Part shown: positions 7,623-16,441 of the stretch, one piece after another
Layout: every line of letters starts with the position of its first letter
How positions within the stretch are numbered: the stretch's first letter is position 1
Assembly (NCBI GenBank): GCA_038203025.1
Contig: JBBREK010000039.1
Span: 1-23,656, forward strand
Source of the DNA: UBA11346 sp038203025
GTDB lineage: Bacteria > Planctomycetota > UBA11346
Length of the DNA stretch: 23,656 nt
Direction of reading: 5' to 3'
Program-made: the position numbers and the translations under genes
Notes under the pieces: model-generated
Database searches by the model: none
Told to the model about the DNA's origin: nothing
The model's input: only the letters and a program-made list of their open reading frames with translations

Positions 7623-8603
7623 TCAGGCCGCGGACGCGGCGGCCCGCAGGTCGAGCCAAGCCAGCTCTGCCGGCGTCAACCGGAGATCGAGGGCGGCGAC
7701 GCAGGCCTTGAGCTCGTCGGCATTGGCCGCACCGACCAGGGCATGGACCTGCAGCGGGGTCTGCTGCACCACCCAGGCCAAAGCGAGTTGCGGAACCGAG
7801 CACCCGCGTCTGGCGGCGAGCTCATGCAGACGATCGAGGCGCTGCAGATTGACCTCGTGGGCGTAGGCGGTGTGCGCCGCGCCATCAAGAATCTGGGCCG
7901 CCTCGTCCCAGTTGGCACGCGACAGCCGACCGGAAAGCAGGCCGCGGGCCAGGCTTGAATAGGCCAGCACCGGCATGCCCGCCGCTGCGTACCAGGCGCG
8001 GGCCTGCACTTGGGCCGGACCGCCGAGGCTGACGCAGCCGGGGCCCCACGGATCGCGCACCTGTTCCGCCAGGCTGAAGTTCGGACTCGAGGCGGTGAAT
8101 GGCTGCAGGTCGTGGGCCAGGGCGTAGGCGTTGGCTTCGGCCAGGCGGGCATGCGTCCAGTTCGAGCCGCCGTAGGCGCGGATCCGGCCCTGACAGCGCA
8201 GGACGTCGAGCGTCTCGACGATGGGGCCGACGGGCACAGTTGGATCGTCGCGATGCAGCAGCCAGATGTCGACGTAGGTGGTCCGCAGCCTGGCCAGGGA
8301 ATCGTGCAGGTCGGCCTGGATGTCCCAGGGTGTGACCCGTTGCCGGTCAGCGTTGTGGTGGCATCCCTTGGTGATCACAACCAGGCGTTCACGGTTCCCG
8401 CGTTCGTGCAGCCAATCGCCGACGCAGCGTTCCGAGTCGCCACCGCCGTAGCCGTGGGCGCAGTCGAGCGCGGTCAGCCCGAGATCGACGGCGGCATCGA
8501 GCAGGGCGAAGCTCCGCTCGCGCTCGCCACGGTTGATGATCATCGTGCCAAGGACCAGGAGCGAGACCGGCTTGTCGAGGCCGGTGATGGGTGCGTACTG
8601 CAT
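7623..8603 (-). CDS. Aldo/keto reductase family oxidoreductase
   Basis: This 326-residue protein is a cytoplasmic NAD(P)H-dependent (beta/alpha)8 aldo/keto reductase. The family's catalytic tetrad is visible as Asp47 and Tyr52 (LDCAHGYGGG), Lys79 (VVITKG) and His117 (IWLLHRDD). The C-terminal part, with VLAYSSLARGLLSG and PQLALAWV, matches AKRs of the Tas/YdhF type. The substrate cannot be read from sequence, though the neighbours point to a sugar or sugar derivative. The start codon has a good Shine-Dalgarno (aaagga) about 6 bases upstream, and the gene follows the Gfo/Idh/MocA gene by only 10 bases, so the two are one operon facing an AraC-type regulator. Confidence 0.92.
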   Translation of the reverse strand: MQYAPITGLDKPVSLLVLGTMIINRGERERSFALLDAAVDLGLTALDCAHGYGGGDSERCVGDWLHERGNRERLVVITKGCHHNADRQRVTPWDIQADLHDSLARLRTTYVDIWLLHRDDPTVPVGPIVETLDVLRCQGRIRAYGGSNWTHARLAEANAYALAHDLQPFTASSPNFSLAEQVRDPWGPGCVSLGGPAQVQARAWYAAAGMPVLAYSSLARGLLSGRLSRANWDEAAQILDGAAHTAYAHEVNLQRLDRLHELAARRGCSVPQLALAWVVQQTPLQVHALVGAANADELKACVAALDLRLTPAELAWLDLRAAASAA

Positions 8604-8613
8604 GCGGGTTCCT

Positions 8614-9609
<996 letters not shown>

Positions 9610-9724
9610 CGGATGATCCTGCTGCGGGTTGACTGTCGTGCTGTCCGTCGGTCAGGATACTCGCCAAGGATCACCAGATCCGCAAGCTTCCGTCTCTGCT
9701 TTGAAATGGTATTATCCTGCTGCC
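9610..9724. promoter_or_regulatory. Divergent control region between the oxidoreductase operon and the AraC-like regulator
   Basis: This 115-base gap holds the promoters of both directions. On the plus strand tattat at 9710-9715 is a possible -10 element placed so that transcription would start almost at the regulator ATG (9725); no good -35 is seen. No clear pair of AraC half-sites could be assigned by eye. Such divergent regions are the usual operator of AraC-type sugar regulators. Confidence 0.45.
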
Positions 9725-10537
9725 ATGATCATCAGCTTCGATCGCAACCTGCTCGCCGGCCACACCAGCCACAGTGACGGTCGGGGCGCGGATATTGACC
9801 GTCCGGACGGCATGGATGCCTGGGTCATCAACTACACCGTGTCGGGCCAGGGACGGATCAACCGTGATGCCGCCGGCTTTACCGCTATGCCGCACGACGT
9901 CTTGCTGTTCCCTCCGGCCGTGGCCCACGATTACGGATCGGCGCGGTCGGCAGGGCAATGGACGCACCTGTGGGTGTACTTCCAGCCGCGGCCGGCCTGG
10001 TCGGGACTGCTCGCCTGGCCGGAGCGGGGCTCCGGCGTCCTTGGACTTGGCCTCGTCGATCCGGCTCGGCGTCGCGAGGTGCGCGGATTGATCGAACTGG
10101 CCATCGGCTATGCCACCGGTGCCGAACGCCGGCGTGAGGAATGGGCGATGAATGCGCTGGAACGTGTCTTGCTACGCCTGGATGACATCAATCCGACGAC
10201 GGCCTCTGGTATCGACCCCAGGGTACGGCGGGCGATGGCCTTCCTTGGCGAGCAGCATCGCCGGGCCATCCGCATGGACGAGGTGGCGGCGGTCTGCGCC
10301 TGCTCAGTCTCGCGTCTCGCGCATCTATTTAGCACGCAGACCGGCATGGCGCCGATGCACTGGCTGGAAGAGCATCGCATCGCCCGCGCCCGCGAGATGC
10401 TGCGCTACGGCGAACAACCGGTCGCCGTCGTCGGCGGCGCCGTCGGCATCCCCGATCCGGTCTACTTCGCCCGCGTCTTCCGCCGGCGCAGCGGTTGCTC
10501 GCCACGGCAATACCGGCATCGGACAGTGGCTGGGTAG
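9725..10537 (+). CDS. AraC-family regulator closely resembling E. coli AraC (arabinose-type sensor)
   Basis: The 270-residue protein has an AraC ligand-binding/cupin domain (1-150) and two helix-turn-helix motifs at the C-terminus (170-268; CSVSRLAHLFSTQTG and VYFARVFRRRSGCSPRQY). Similarity to E. coli AraC is unusually direct: IDRPDGM, DVLLFPPAVAHDYG, WVYFQPR and DPVYFARVFRR each have an AraC counterpart. Recalled arabinose contacts of AraC (Thr24, Arg38, Tyr82, His93, Trp95) have equivalents here in AGHT, IDRP, HDYG and THLW. The start is uncertain: ATG 9725 removes the N-terminal arm of AraC, whereas an in-frame TTG at 9701 would add KWYYPAA, including a proline at the position of AraC Pro8. 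Neither has a clear Shine-Dalgarno. It is divergent from the oxidoreductase operon, which it probably controls in response to a pentose. I give no gene symbol because the target differs. Confidence 0.9.
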   Translation: MIISFDRNLLAGHTSHSDGRGADIDRPDGMDAWVINYTVSGQGRINRDAAGFTAMPHDVLLFPPAVAHDYGSARSAGQWTHLWVYFQPRPAWSGLLAWPERGSGVLGLGLVDPARRREVRGLIELAIGYATGAERRREEWAMNALERVLLRLDDINPTTASGIDPRVRRAMAFLGEQHRRAIRMDEVAAVCACSVSRLAHLFSTQTGMAPMHWLEEHRIARAREMLRYGEQPVAVVGGAVGIPDPVYFARVFRRRSGCSPRQYRHRTVAG

Positions 10538-10541
10538 GGCC

Positions 10542-12461
10542 TCAAAAACCTGCAGCGTCACCGTGGGCTGTGCCCGGTGTCGGGGCCGGTCCACGCCAGC
10601 GGTGCGCTTCGGCATCCCAGGTCACCGTTTCGCGGGCGGTCGACCACCAGTCGCTGATCGCGTCGACATCGGGTTCGACGCCGAATGCGCCGGCGAGAAA
10701 GCTACGGGCCTCCTCCGCCAGGGAGCCACTCCGGTAGGCCGTTGCTCCGCCGGTGGCATGCGCGACAGCGATCGGCAGCGCCTCGTTGATCCCGGCACGC
10801 GCGGCAGCGATGGCGAAGCCATCCTGGCGGTCAGGGTAATCGCTGCGGGCGAAGCGGCGCCAAGCTGCGCGCACCGCTCCCTCCAGATCGAATCCCGGCA
10901 TGGTGGCCAGGGACTGGGCCATCGCCGCCTGCCAGTAGCCGTAGCGCATGCGGCACAGGGCATCGCGGAGCAACTGGTGGTCCGCTGGATCGCCGACCTT
11001 GGCAAGGGCCTCTACCATCTGGGTCTGGGCCGACAGGTCTGGCCCCGGATCGGCCAGTCGATGGCGGATCGTCGGCGCGGCCGCGCCGCACCAGCCGCGC
11101 GCGAGAATGACCTTGATGAGAAAGTCCTGGCCGTCGAGGGCACGGATCACCAGGTCGCGATGTTGACTGCGCGCTGCCCGCACGATGGACCTCTGCAGGG
11201 CGCTGCGCAGGATGCCAATCCGCACATGGCGCTGCTCGGCGAGCAGCAGTTCAGCGAATCCGGACGGCGGAACGGCGGCCAGTTCTGCGATCAGCGGATC
11301 GTCGCCGCGGATGCTCGTGCGGCCTGTGCAGGCAGCGACGTGGGTGTCGATCCACAACCGTATGGTGGGGGCGTCCGCATCCGCGGACAGACCGCTCGGC
11401 GGGGCGGGCACTGGCGGATCTGGGACGATCGGATCGACGAAGGTGATGGCTGCAGGCTGAGGCGGCGCTGCTGCGTTCAGCAGATGCCAGGCGCCATCTC
11501 GCCAGTCTAAGCGGTCTCGTATTTCACGATACCAGCTGCTGGGCTGCAGTTCACCGCCGAGTGCGGGCTGGGTCAGGAGCCACGCGTGGACCGAACTCGT
11601 CCAGGCCTTGTCCGACCTGCGGGCTGCCTGGACGTCGCCCAGGGCAGCGAAGGCATCCCGTACCCCGACCTGGGCAGCGGTGACGGCGAAGCCGAATTGG
11701 CGATCTGCATAGTCGCCGGTTCCACGCGCCCCCCAAGCGTCGCGCACCGCCGTCGTCCAGTCGAATCCTGGCAGCTTCCGCAGCCGTTTGACCAGCACGG
11801 TCTGGGATTCTCCGGAAGCGAGGCGATTGAGCACGCGCGCAAGCAGCGCATGGTCTGTGGGCTCGGCGGACTCGGTGAGGGCAAAGGCCCAAACAACGTC
11901 TGGCGAGGGCAGAGGCTGGTCTTCATCGGCAAGGCGTGCCCGCACGACCTCATGCGCTGCCGAGGTCCAACCGAACTGTGACAGGGTGGAGATCAGGAAG
12001 GGGGCCTCGGGCAAGGCGGCGATGACCAGGTCGCGGTCGGCGGTCTGCACGCTAACCAGGATGACCCTGGTCATCGCCTCATCGGCATACCCCGGACCTT
12101 GCGCCGCACGCCAGTGGGCGAGAGCGGCCGGGAGGTGGCCACGCACGCTGCCGGCGATCATGGAAAAACGAGGATCCTGGTCAGAGAACCCCTTACCGGC
12201 CCATAAGGCCGTCCCATCAAGCGCTGCGCAGGCGGCGGTATCCTCGGGATCGACGGTCTCTTCCACGGCACGGTCTGCTTCGACGACTGGCTGGCGGGTA
12301 ATCGGGAGAGGCGTCGTCGGCCCTGGGTCCAGTAGCTCCGGCGTCTCCCCATGCACCGTCGCACGGCTAGGCCCGGTTCTGGCAGCGGTGACGATCCAGG
12401 CGATGCCGATCACTGCCAGCAGGGCTGTGATGGCGGCCAGGGCCAGCAAGTTGCGACGCAT
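10542..12461 (-). CDS. Membrane-anchored protein with a large internal duplication, unknown function
   Basis: No known family is recognised. The 639-residue protein has one N-terminal transmembrane helix (5-27, LLALAAITALLAVIGIAWIV), an acidic/proline-rich stalk, and two related helical domains at about 132-327 and 422-624 joined by a proline-rich linker (332-360). The copies share RDLVIAAL/RDLVIRAL, LPGFDWTTAVRDAW/MPGFDLEGAVRAAW and DYADRQFGFAVTAAQVGV/DYPDRQDGFAIAAARAGI, and both end in a W-W/WYREI-type segment. The all-helical look suggests HEAT/TPR-like scaffolds outside the membrane. ATG 12461 gives a clean signal-anchor; an in-frame TTG at 12491 overlaps the kinase stop (TTGA) and would suggest translational coupling, so either start is possible. 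It follows the histidine kinase on the same strand, so it may act with that sensor. It ends 4 bases from the convergent AraC gene. Confidence 0.75.
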   Translation of the reverse strand: MRRNLLALAAITALLAVIGIAWIVTAARTGPSRATVHGETPELLDPGPTTPLPITRQPVVEADRAVEETVDPEDTAACAALDGTALWAGKGFSDQDPRFSMIAGSVRGHLPAALAHWRAAQGPGYADEAMTRVILVSVQTADRDLVIAALPEAPFLISTLSQFGWTSAAHEVVRARLADEDQPLPSPDVVWAFALTESAEPTDHALLARVLNRLASGESQTVLVKRLRKLPGFDWTTAVRDAWGARGTGDYADRQFGFAVTAAQVGVRDAFAALGDVQAARRSDKAWTSSVHAWLLTQPALGGELQPSSWYREIRDRLDWRDGAWHLLNAAAPPQPAAITFVDPIVPDPPVPAPPSGLSADADAPTIRLWIDTHVAACTGRTSIRGDDPLIAELAAVPPSGFAELLLAEQRHVRIGILRSALQRSIVRAARSQHRDLVIRALDGQDFLIKVILARGWCGAAAPTIRHRLADPGPDLSAQTQMVEALAKVGDPADHQLLRDALCRMRYGYWQAAMAQSLATMPGFDLEGAVRAAWRRFARSDYPDRQDGFAIAAARAGINEALPIAVAHATGGATAYRSGSLAEEARSFLAGAFGVEPDVDAISDWWSTARETVTWDAEAHRWRGPAPTPGTAHGDAAGF

Positions 12462-12487
12462 GGTGGAACCGTGTGCTGGGGCCGTGG

Positions 12488-15127
12488 TCAATGCAAGGGT
12501 GCGGACGGGGGCCCGGGCGTGTAGCGGCTGGCCCGCGCCAACTGCCGGGCCACCGCCTCACGCAGGTCATCGAGGCGGTACGGCTTGGCTAGCCGCTCGT
12601 CGAAGCCCTCGGCAGCGGACGGGTCTCCGATGTATCCGCTGATCAGAATGGCGGGGATGCCGGGCTTGATGGCGCGGATGGCGGCCAGGCAGGTTCGGCC
12701 ATCGGCGCGCGGCGTGACCATGTCCAGCACCACGACCTCGATGCGGTCCTTGGCGGCGGCGAAGACCTCGGCGCCCGCGATCCCATCGTTGGCAGTGAGC
12801 ACCTCGTGGCCATCATCCTGCAGGGCATCGCTGGCAATCGCCAGGGCGGCCTCCTGGTCGTCGACCAGCAGCACGCAGCCTGGCCGGACTCGGGCTGCTG
12901 GAGGTTCCTGCGCCTGGATGTCTTCGATCTGTGCGCGTCGGGGCAGATCGATGATCACCGTGGTTCCGCGACCCAGGGTCGAGTCCAGCTGTACCGTCCC
13001 GCCGAGTTCGGTGATGGTGGCGTAGACCATGGTCAGGCCCAGGCCGGTGCCCTTGCCCGCCGGCTTGGTGGTGAAGAAGGGTTCAAAGACCCGGGCTTGC
13101 GTCGCTTGGTCCATGCCCTGGCCGGTGTCCGTGACGGTCAGGCGCAGCCAGCCCTCGGGCGCCGCGGTGGCCCCCGGAGGTGGCTGGGCGAGGTCCTCGG
13201 TGGCGATGCGCAGCGTGCCGCCGTCCGGCATGGCGTCGCGGGCGTTGAGCCCGAGGTTGAGCAGTGCGTTCTCCAGGGTCACCCGGTCGCCGACGACGAT
13301 GGCTCGCTTGGCGTTGAACGCGAGTTGCAGGTCGATGTTGCGGTTCAGCGCGTGCCGCAGCAGGGCGGCGATCGTCTCCATGCTGGCATGCAGATCACAA
13401 CCGCTCGGCCTGCCGGGGCGGCTGCGCGACAGGGTCAGCAGTTTGCCGGTCAACTCGGCTGCCCGCTGTGCCGCGGTCTCGATCTGATCGGCCAGTTGCA
13501 GGGACTTCGCGTCGCTGGTGAGTCGCTGGCGCAGCAGTTGAGTGCCGCCAATCACAGCCGTGAGCATGTTGTTGAAATCATGGGCGATGCCGCCGGCCAT
13601 GCGTCCCATCGCCTCCATGGTCTGGGCCCGGCGCAGCCGGTCCTCCAGGGCGTAGCGTTCGCTGACATCGCGGAAGACCAGCACCGAACCGACGATCCGG
13701 CCGCTGGGATCTCGCATCGGCGCACCGCTGTCGGCGACATGCACCTCGCCACCATGCCGGTCGATGAGCAGGGCGTGAGTGCTGAGATGGTGCGCCTGGC
13801 CGCTGGTGATCGCGGTTCGGGCCGGGATCTCGATCGGCTGGCGATCCGCGTTGGCGATCAGCTTGAAGACCTCCTCGATCGGGCGGCCGGCGGCGTCCGC
13901 CTGAGGCCAGCCAGTGAGCCGTTCCGCCACCGGGTTCAGCGTCGTGATCCGGCCCGCGGCATCGGTGGCGATGACGCCGTCGCCCATCGAATGCAGGATG
14001 GTCCGCAGGTTCTCCGCCGCGACGGCTGTCGCCTGCTGCGATCGGCGGCGGACCTGCATCAGGACCACCAGCGCCACGACCAGGGCGGCAAGCAGGCCCA
14101 GGGAGGTCAGTGTCATCGCCGCGATCGGACGCGGGATGCGCAGCAGGGGGTCTGGACGGTTGATGACCTCGGCGTCAGCCGGCAGGAGATCCGGATCGAT
14201 GCCGTGTTGGGTCAGTTCGGCCCAGTCATACATGGCGACGTTGGGGCTGTCGGTGATGAGTGGCAACTGGTCCGCCGGAGAACCATTCAGGATAGCCAGA
14301 CCGAGGGTCGCGGCCGCGCGTCCCTGGCGGACGCCACTGACGCAGATGCCACCGGCCTGGCCCAGACCGATGGCCCACTCGGATCGGCCGAACACCGGCG
14401 GGCCAGAGGTGCGCAGCGCTGTCGACAGTTCCTCGGGCGACACCGACCGGCCATCGGGCTGCCGCCAGTAGGCGATGAACACGACGATGTCCTCACTCGG
14501 CAGACCACTGAGCCAACCGGATAGCGCCGGCAGGTCGAGCCCGGTCGGGACATCGAGCGGCACGGCGTCCATCGTCTCCATGTCGTGGCGCAGCTCGGTC
14601 AGGTTCTTCGCAGCCGTCTCGGTGTCATCGCAGATCACATGCACGGCGTGGGCAGACGGCCGCGCTTTCCTGGCCACTTCCAGGGTCTTGCACCAATCGA
14701 CCTGCTCGGCGACGCCGGTGACGTTCGGCGGTCGATGGGCGACCACTTCGCGCCAGCGGTTTACCCCACAGAAGACCACCGGCGCATTGTTGAACAGCTC
14801 TGCGCGTCGCTTCACGGCGAAGTTGTAGGCGTGGTCATCGGAGGTCAGGATAAGGTCGAAACGAACCCCGCTGTACTTGCTCCGATAGATCGCGGCCAGA
14901 AGGCCCAGGTAGTCGGCGTCCTCCCGACGCTTGGTGTCCATGTACTCGACCGACAGGTCGATGTCCTTCCGTGGCGACAGGACCTCATGGTAGCCGCGCA
15001 TGATCGCGTCGGTCCAGGCTGCAGGATGGTAGGAATGCAGGCAGAGCACCTGGTGGCGTTCCGGCTCGGCCGCAACCCCGGCCAGGGCGAGCAGCAACAG
15101 CAGCGATGCGTGCACCACGTGACCCAT
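12488..15127 (-). CDS. Hybrid sensor histidine kinase with ABC-substrate-binding-like sensor, PAS and receiver domains
   Basis: This 879-residue protein is a membrane-bound two-component sensor. Order of parts: signal peptide (1-20); periplasmic domain like the ABC_sub_bind family (25-330, with VLCLHSYHPAAWTD, DLILTSDDHAYNFA and PVVFCGVNRW); transmembrane helix (334-358); PAS domain (375-495); HisKA with phospho-acceptor His516 in GGIAHDFNNML; HATPase with N-box Asn628, DTGQGM (667-672) and GKGTGLGL (691-698); C-terminal receiver (750-865) with LLVDD, acceptor Asp802 in VVVLDM and Lys848 in LAKPY. The HDFNN variant and own receiver are typical of hybrid kinases that pass phosphate through an Hpt protein or act alone; no separate response regulator is adjacent. 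The signal is probably a small solute bound in the periplasm. No Shine-Dalgarno is evident before ATG 15127. Its stop overlaps or abuts the start of the following gene. Confidence 0.93.
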   Translation of the reverse strand: MGHVVHASLLLLLALAGVAAEPERHQVLCLHSYHPAAWTDAIMRGYHEVLSPRKDIDLSVEYMDTKRREDADYLGLLAAIYRSKYSGVRFDLILTSDDHAYNFAVKRRAELFNNAPVVFCGVNRWREVVAHRPPNVTGVAEQVDWCKTLEVARKARPSAHAVHVICDDTETAAKNLTELRHDMETMDAVPLDVPTGLDLPALSGWLSGLPSEDIVVFIAYWRQPDGRSVSPEELSTALRTSGPPVFGRSEWAIGLGQAGGICVSGVRQGRAAATLGLAILNGSPADQLPLITDSPNVAMYDWAELTQHGIDPDLLPADAEVINRPDPLLRIPRPIAAMTLTSLGLLAALVVALVVLMQVRRRSQQATAVAAENLRTILHSMGDGVIATDAAGRITTLNPVAERLTGWPQADAAGRPIEEVFKLIANADRQPIEIPARTAITSGQAHHLSTHALLIDRHGGEVHVADSGAPMRDPSGRIVGSVLVFRDVSERYALEDRLRRAQTMEAMGRMAGGIAHDFNNMLTAVIGGTQLLRQRLTSDAKSLQLADQIETAAQRAAELTGKLLTLSRSRPGRPSGCDLHASMETIAALLRHALNRNIDLQLAFNAKRAIVVGDRVTLENALLNLGLNARDAMPDGGTLRIATEDLAQPPPGATAAPEGWLRLTVTDTGQGMDQATQARVFEPFFTTKPAGKGTGLGLTMVYATITELGGTVQLDSTLGRGTTVIIDLPRRAQIEDIQAQEPPAARVRPGCVLLVDDQEAALAIASDALQDDGHEVLTANDGIAGAEVFAAAKDRIEVVVLDMVTPRADGRTCLAAIRAIKPGIPAILISGYIGDPSAAEGFDERLAKPYRLDDLREAVARQLARASRYTPGPPSAPLH

Positions 15128-15304
15128 GCGGTGGCGATGGTGTCGACTCGTTGGCCGCGACCAAGTGAATGCTCAACACGGTGTCGCCCACGTGGGCAGG
15201 CATGCCAAGACGATCATGCCGGGCGGAAAGCCGGCATCAGCTCCAAGTCCATCTCCTGGCACAACTGGCAGGGGTCCGTCTCAATACCGATCAATTCATC
15301 GTAA

Positions 15305-15412
15305 GTGATCGTGATTTATGCGCAGCCCACAGGTGTTTTTGCTACCGCCACCGGGGTCCAGCTTGTAGTCAAGGCTACCAATGGTCCATTTGTGGTGTCA
15401 CAGACAACTTAA
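15305..15412 (+). pseudogene. Possible 35-codon coding remnant ahead of the pseudopilin gene
   Basis: A frame starting at GTG 15305, directly after an in-frame TAA, and ending at TAA 15410-15412 reads as protein-like beta-strand sequence (IYAQPTGVFATATGVQLVV then KATNGPFVVSQTT). No Shine-Dalgarno is visible. It resembles the C-terminal strand pair of a larger beta-sandwich protein and could be the tail of a decayed gene. It could equally be chance, given its length. Confidence 0.2.
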
Positions 15413-15435
15413 TGAACCATTATATGGTTAAGAAG
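15408..15435. promoter_or_regulatory. AT-rich dyad, candidate operator of the pseudopilin-glycosidase locus
   Basis: The perfect dyad AACCAT-TAT-ATGGTT (15415-15429) sits in an AT-rich tract 142 bases before the pseudopilin ATG. It is bracketed by CTTAA and TTAAG and by the outer inverted repeat atttgtg/cacaaat (15388-15394 and 15437-15443). A related sequence (TGAACA, GTAT, TTGGT, ATAAG in the same order) lies at 22475-22503 before the GntR/LacI-type regulator gene, which suggests a shared binding site. The size and symmetry fit a dimeric repressor. Confidence 0.5.
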
Positions 15436-15558
15436 ACACAAATGAGCCAATTATGTCCTTTCTCATTGGGGTGTACCCCTGGATTGCCGGTTGCCGGGAC
15501 GTACGCTCGTTCAACCGAGTCTTGGTCGCTTAGGCAGAAACCACCCCGACTCGACCGT

Positions 15559-15564
15559 AAGGAG
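15559..15564 (+). promoter_or_regulatory. Strong ribosome binding site deciding the pseudopilin start
   Basis: AAGGAG at 15559-15564 stands 6 bases before ATG 15571. The open frame extends upstream to 15169, but this site fixes the start. The same context, with two changes in 18 bases, is seen at the glycosidase-like gene (16430-16447). Confidence 0.85.
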
Positions 15565-15570
15565 TTTTCC

Positions 15571-16302
15571 ATGCGTCGGATACGCCCGGGTCGCAATAGG
15601 AATACGAGACATGTTCGGTTGGGAGAGGCGCTACAGGGTCGACAGACAAATTGTACTTTTGGTGGGTCCGCTGCCCAGCGGAATAAACCACGTCATTTGC
15701 AAGGATTCACGCTAATTGAACTACTTGTTGTGCTTGCCATTATCGCCGTGCTTGCATCTCTACTGCTGTCGACGATCCGAGTTGTGCGTGAAATGGCCAC
15801 CGCCACTCAGTGTGGGAATATTCTGAGGCAGATCCAATTAGCCAATATTCAGTATTCCATGGATTGGGAGGGTCAATTTGTTCCCTATTATTACTGGCCC
15901 AATGCGCAGAATTGGACCTGGAATAGGGATTTGCTAGATAATTTAGAGATGAGGGGCGACCCCATATGTCCGCTTGCCAAGAATATCCAGATGTTGGGGC
16001 CGGATTTAGGATTGTCGTATGGCATGAACTTCCCTAGATTTGTTCACTCGGACTACCTAAGCCCTCTAGGCAGTTGGGGCATCTCCAATAAAGTGGCCTT
16101 CGCCGACACTTTGAATGTGCATGCCAGTTACTGGAATGCGAATCCAACGAATTACTGGGTTAACGGACTACCTTCACCAGAGGGATTCAATAAAGGTTGC
16201 GTTGCCTATAGACACCGCCGACTGGCAAATGTAGTATTTTTTGACGGTCATCTTGAGCGCTTGTCTGCAGCGGATCTGTATAATCCTGTGAAATGGTACT
16301 AG
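15571..16302 (+). CDS. Type II secretion-style pseudopilin (prepilin-type N-terminal cleavage/methylation protein)
   Basis: This 243-residue protein carries a class III signal: a long basic leader (1-45) ending in glycine, then FTLIELLVVLAIIAVLASLL (46-65), with Glu50 as the conserved +5 glutamate. Prepilin peptidase would cut after Gly45 and methylate Phe46. The leader is far longer than the 6-8 residues of classic pilins. After the N-terminal helix (to about 90) there is a globular domain with aromatic segments such as SMDWEGQFVPYYYWPNAQNW, and the C-terminal VAYRHRRLANVVFFDGHLERL, which matches the 'RH...N..F.DGH' ending common in PVC-group pseudopilins. The gene is markedly AT-richer (about 43% G+C over 15841-15960) than the chromosome around it, suggesting acquisition or relaxed selection. 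It lies 139 bases ahead of the secreted glycosidase-like gene and is probably co-transcribed; no terminator is visible between them. Confidence 0.9.
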   Translation: MRRIRPGRNRNTRHVRLGEALQGRQTNCTFGGSAAQRNKPRHLQGFTLIELLVVLAIIAVLASLLLSTIRVVREMATATQCGNILRQIQLANIQYSMDWEGQFVPYYYWPNAQNWTWNRDLLDNLEMRGDPICPLAKNIQMLGPDLGLSYGMNFPRFVHSDYLSPLGSWGISNKVAFADTLNVHASYWNANPTNYWVNGLPSPEGFNKGCVAYRHRRLANVVFFDGHLERLSAADLYNPVKWY

Positions 16303-16441
16303 GCTGTCGTTGTGTGATTGGAACTTTTAGTGGTGCTTCTGACGCCGATCTGAATCTGAAAGAACAAAGATACACGGAGTGAAGATGCAGGCGTGCCGGT
16401 ACGATAAAATCGCCAAATTCAATATAACCAAGGGGTTTTCT

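Larger units (their letters stand above)
15128..15570. other. 443-base intergenic region between the kinase and pseudopilin genes
   Basis: No convincing gene is present. From the kinase side it holds a perfect 12-bp palindrome gcccacgtgggc (15186-15197) and a hairpin with arms atgccgg/ccggcat (15216-15222, 15231-15237; 8-base loop). At about 15295 the base composition drops visibly, and an AT-rich control-like tract follows: a 35-codon open frame (15305-15412), nested inverted repeats at 15388-15443, and the dyad ggggt-gt-acccc at 15468-15479. The pseudopilin Shine-Dalgarno is at its right end (15559-15564). Both the kinase promoter and the pseudopilin promoter must lie here. Confidence 0.6.

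Noticed and set aside
12806..14524. A 572-codon plus-strand open frame across the histidine kinase gene
   Set aside because: The minus strand encodes all expected kinase and receiver motifs; the plus frame is low-complexity Gly/Ala/Arg/Asp sequence without a domain.
15214..15294. A 26-codon minus-strand frame with a C-x-x-C motif (PCQLCQEMDLELMPAF)
   Set aside because: It is too short to support, has only a TTG start without a ribosome site, and no family could be recognised.
16379..16441. GTG at 16379 as the start of the glycosidase-like gene
   Set aside because: It would place 21 polar residues before a clean signal peptide and lacks a ribosome site; ATG 16442 has AAGGGG at the right distance.
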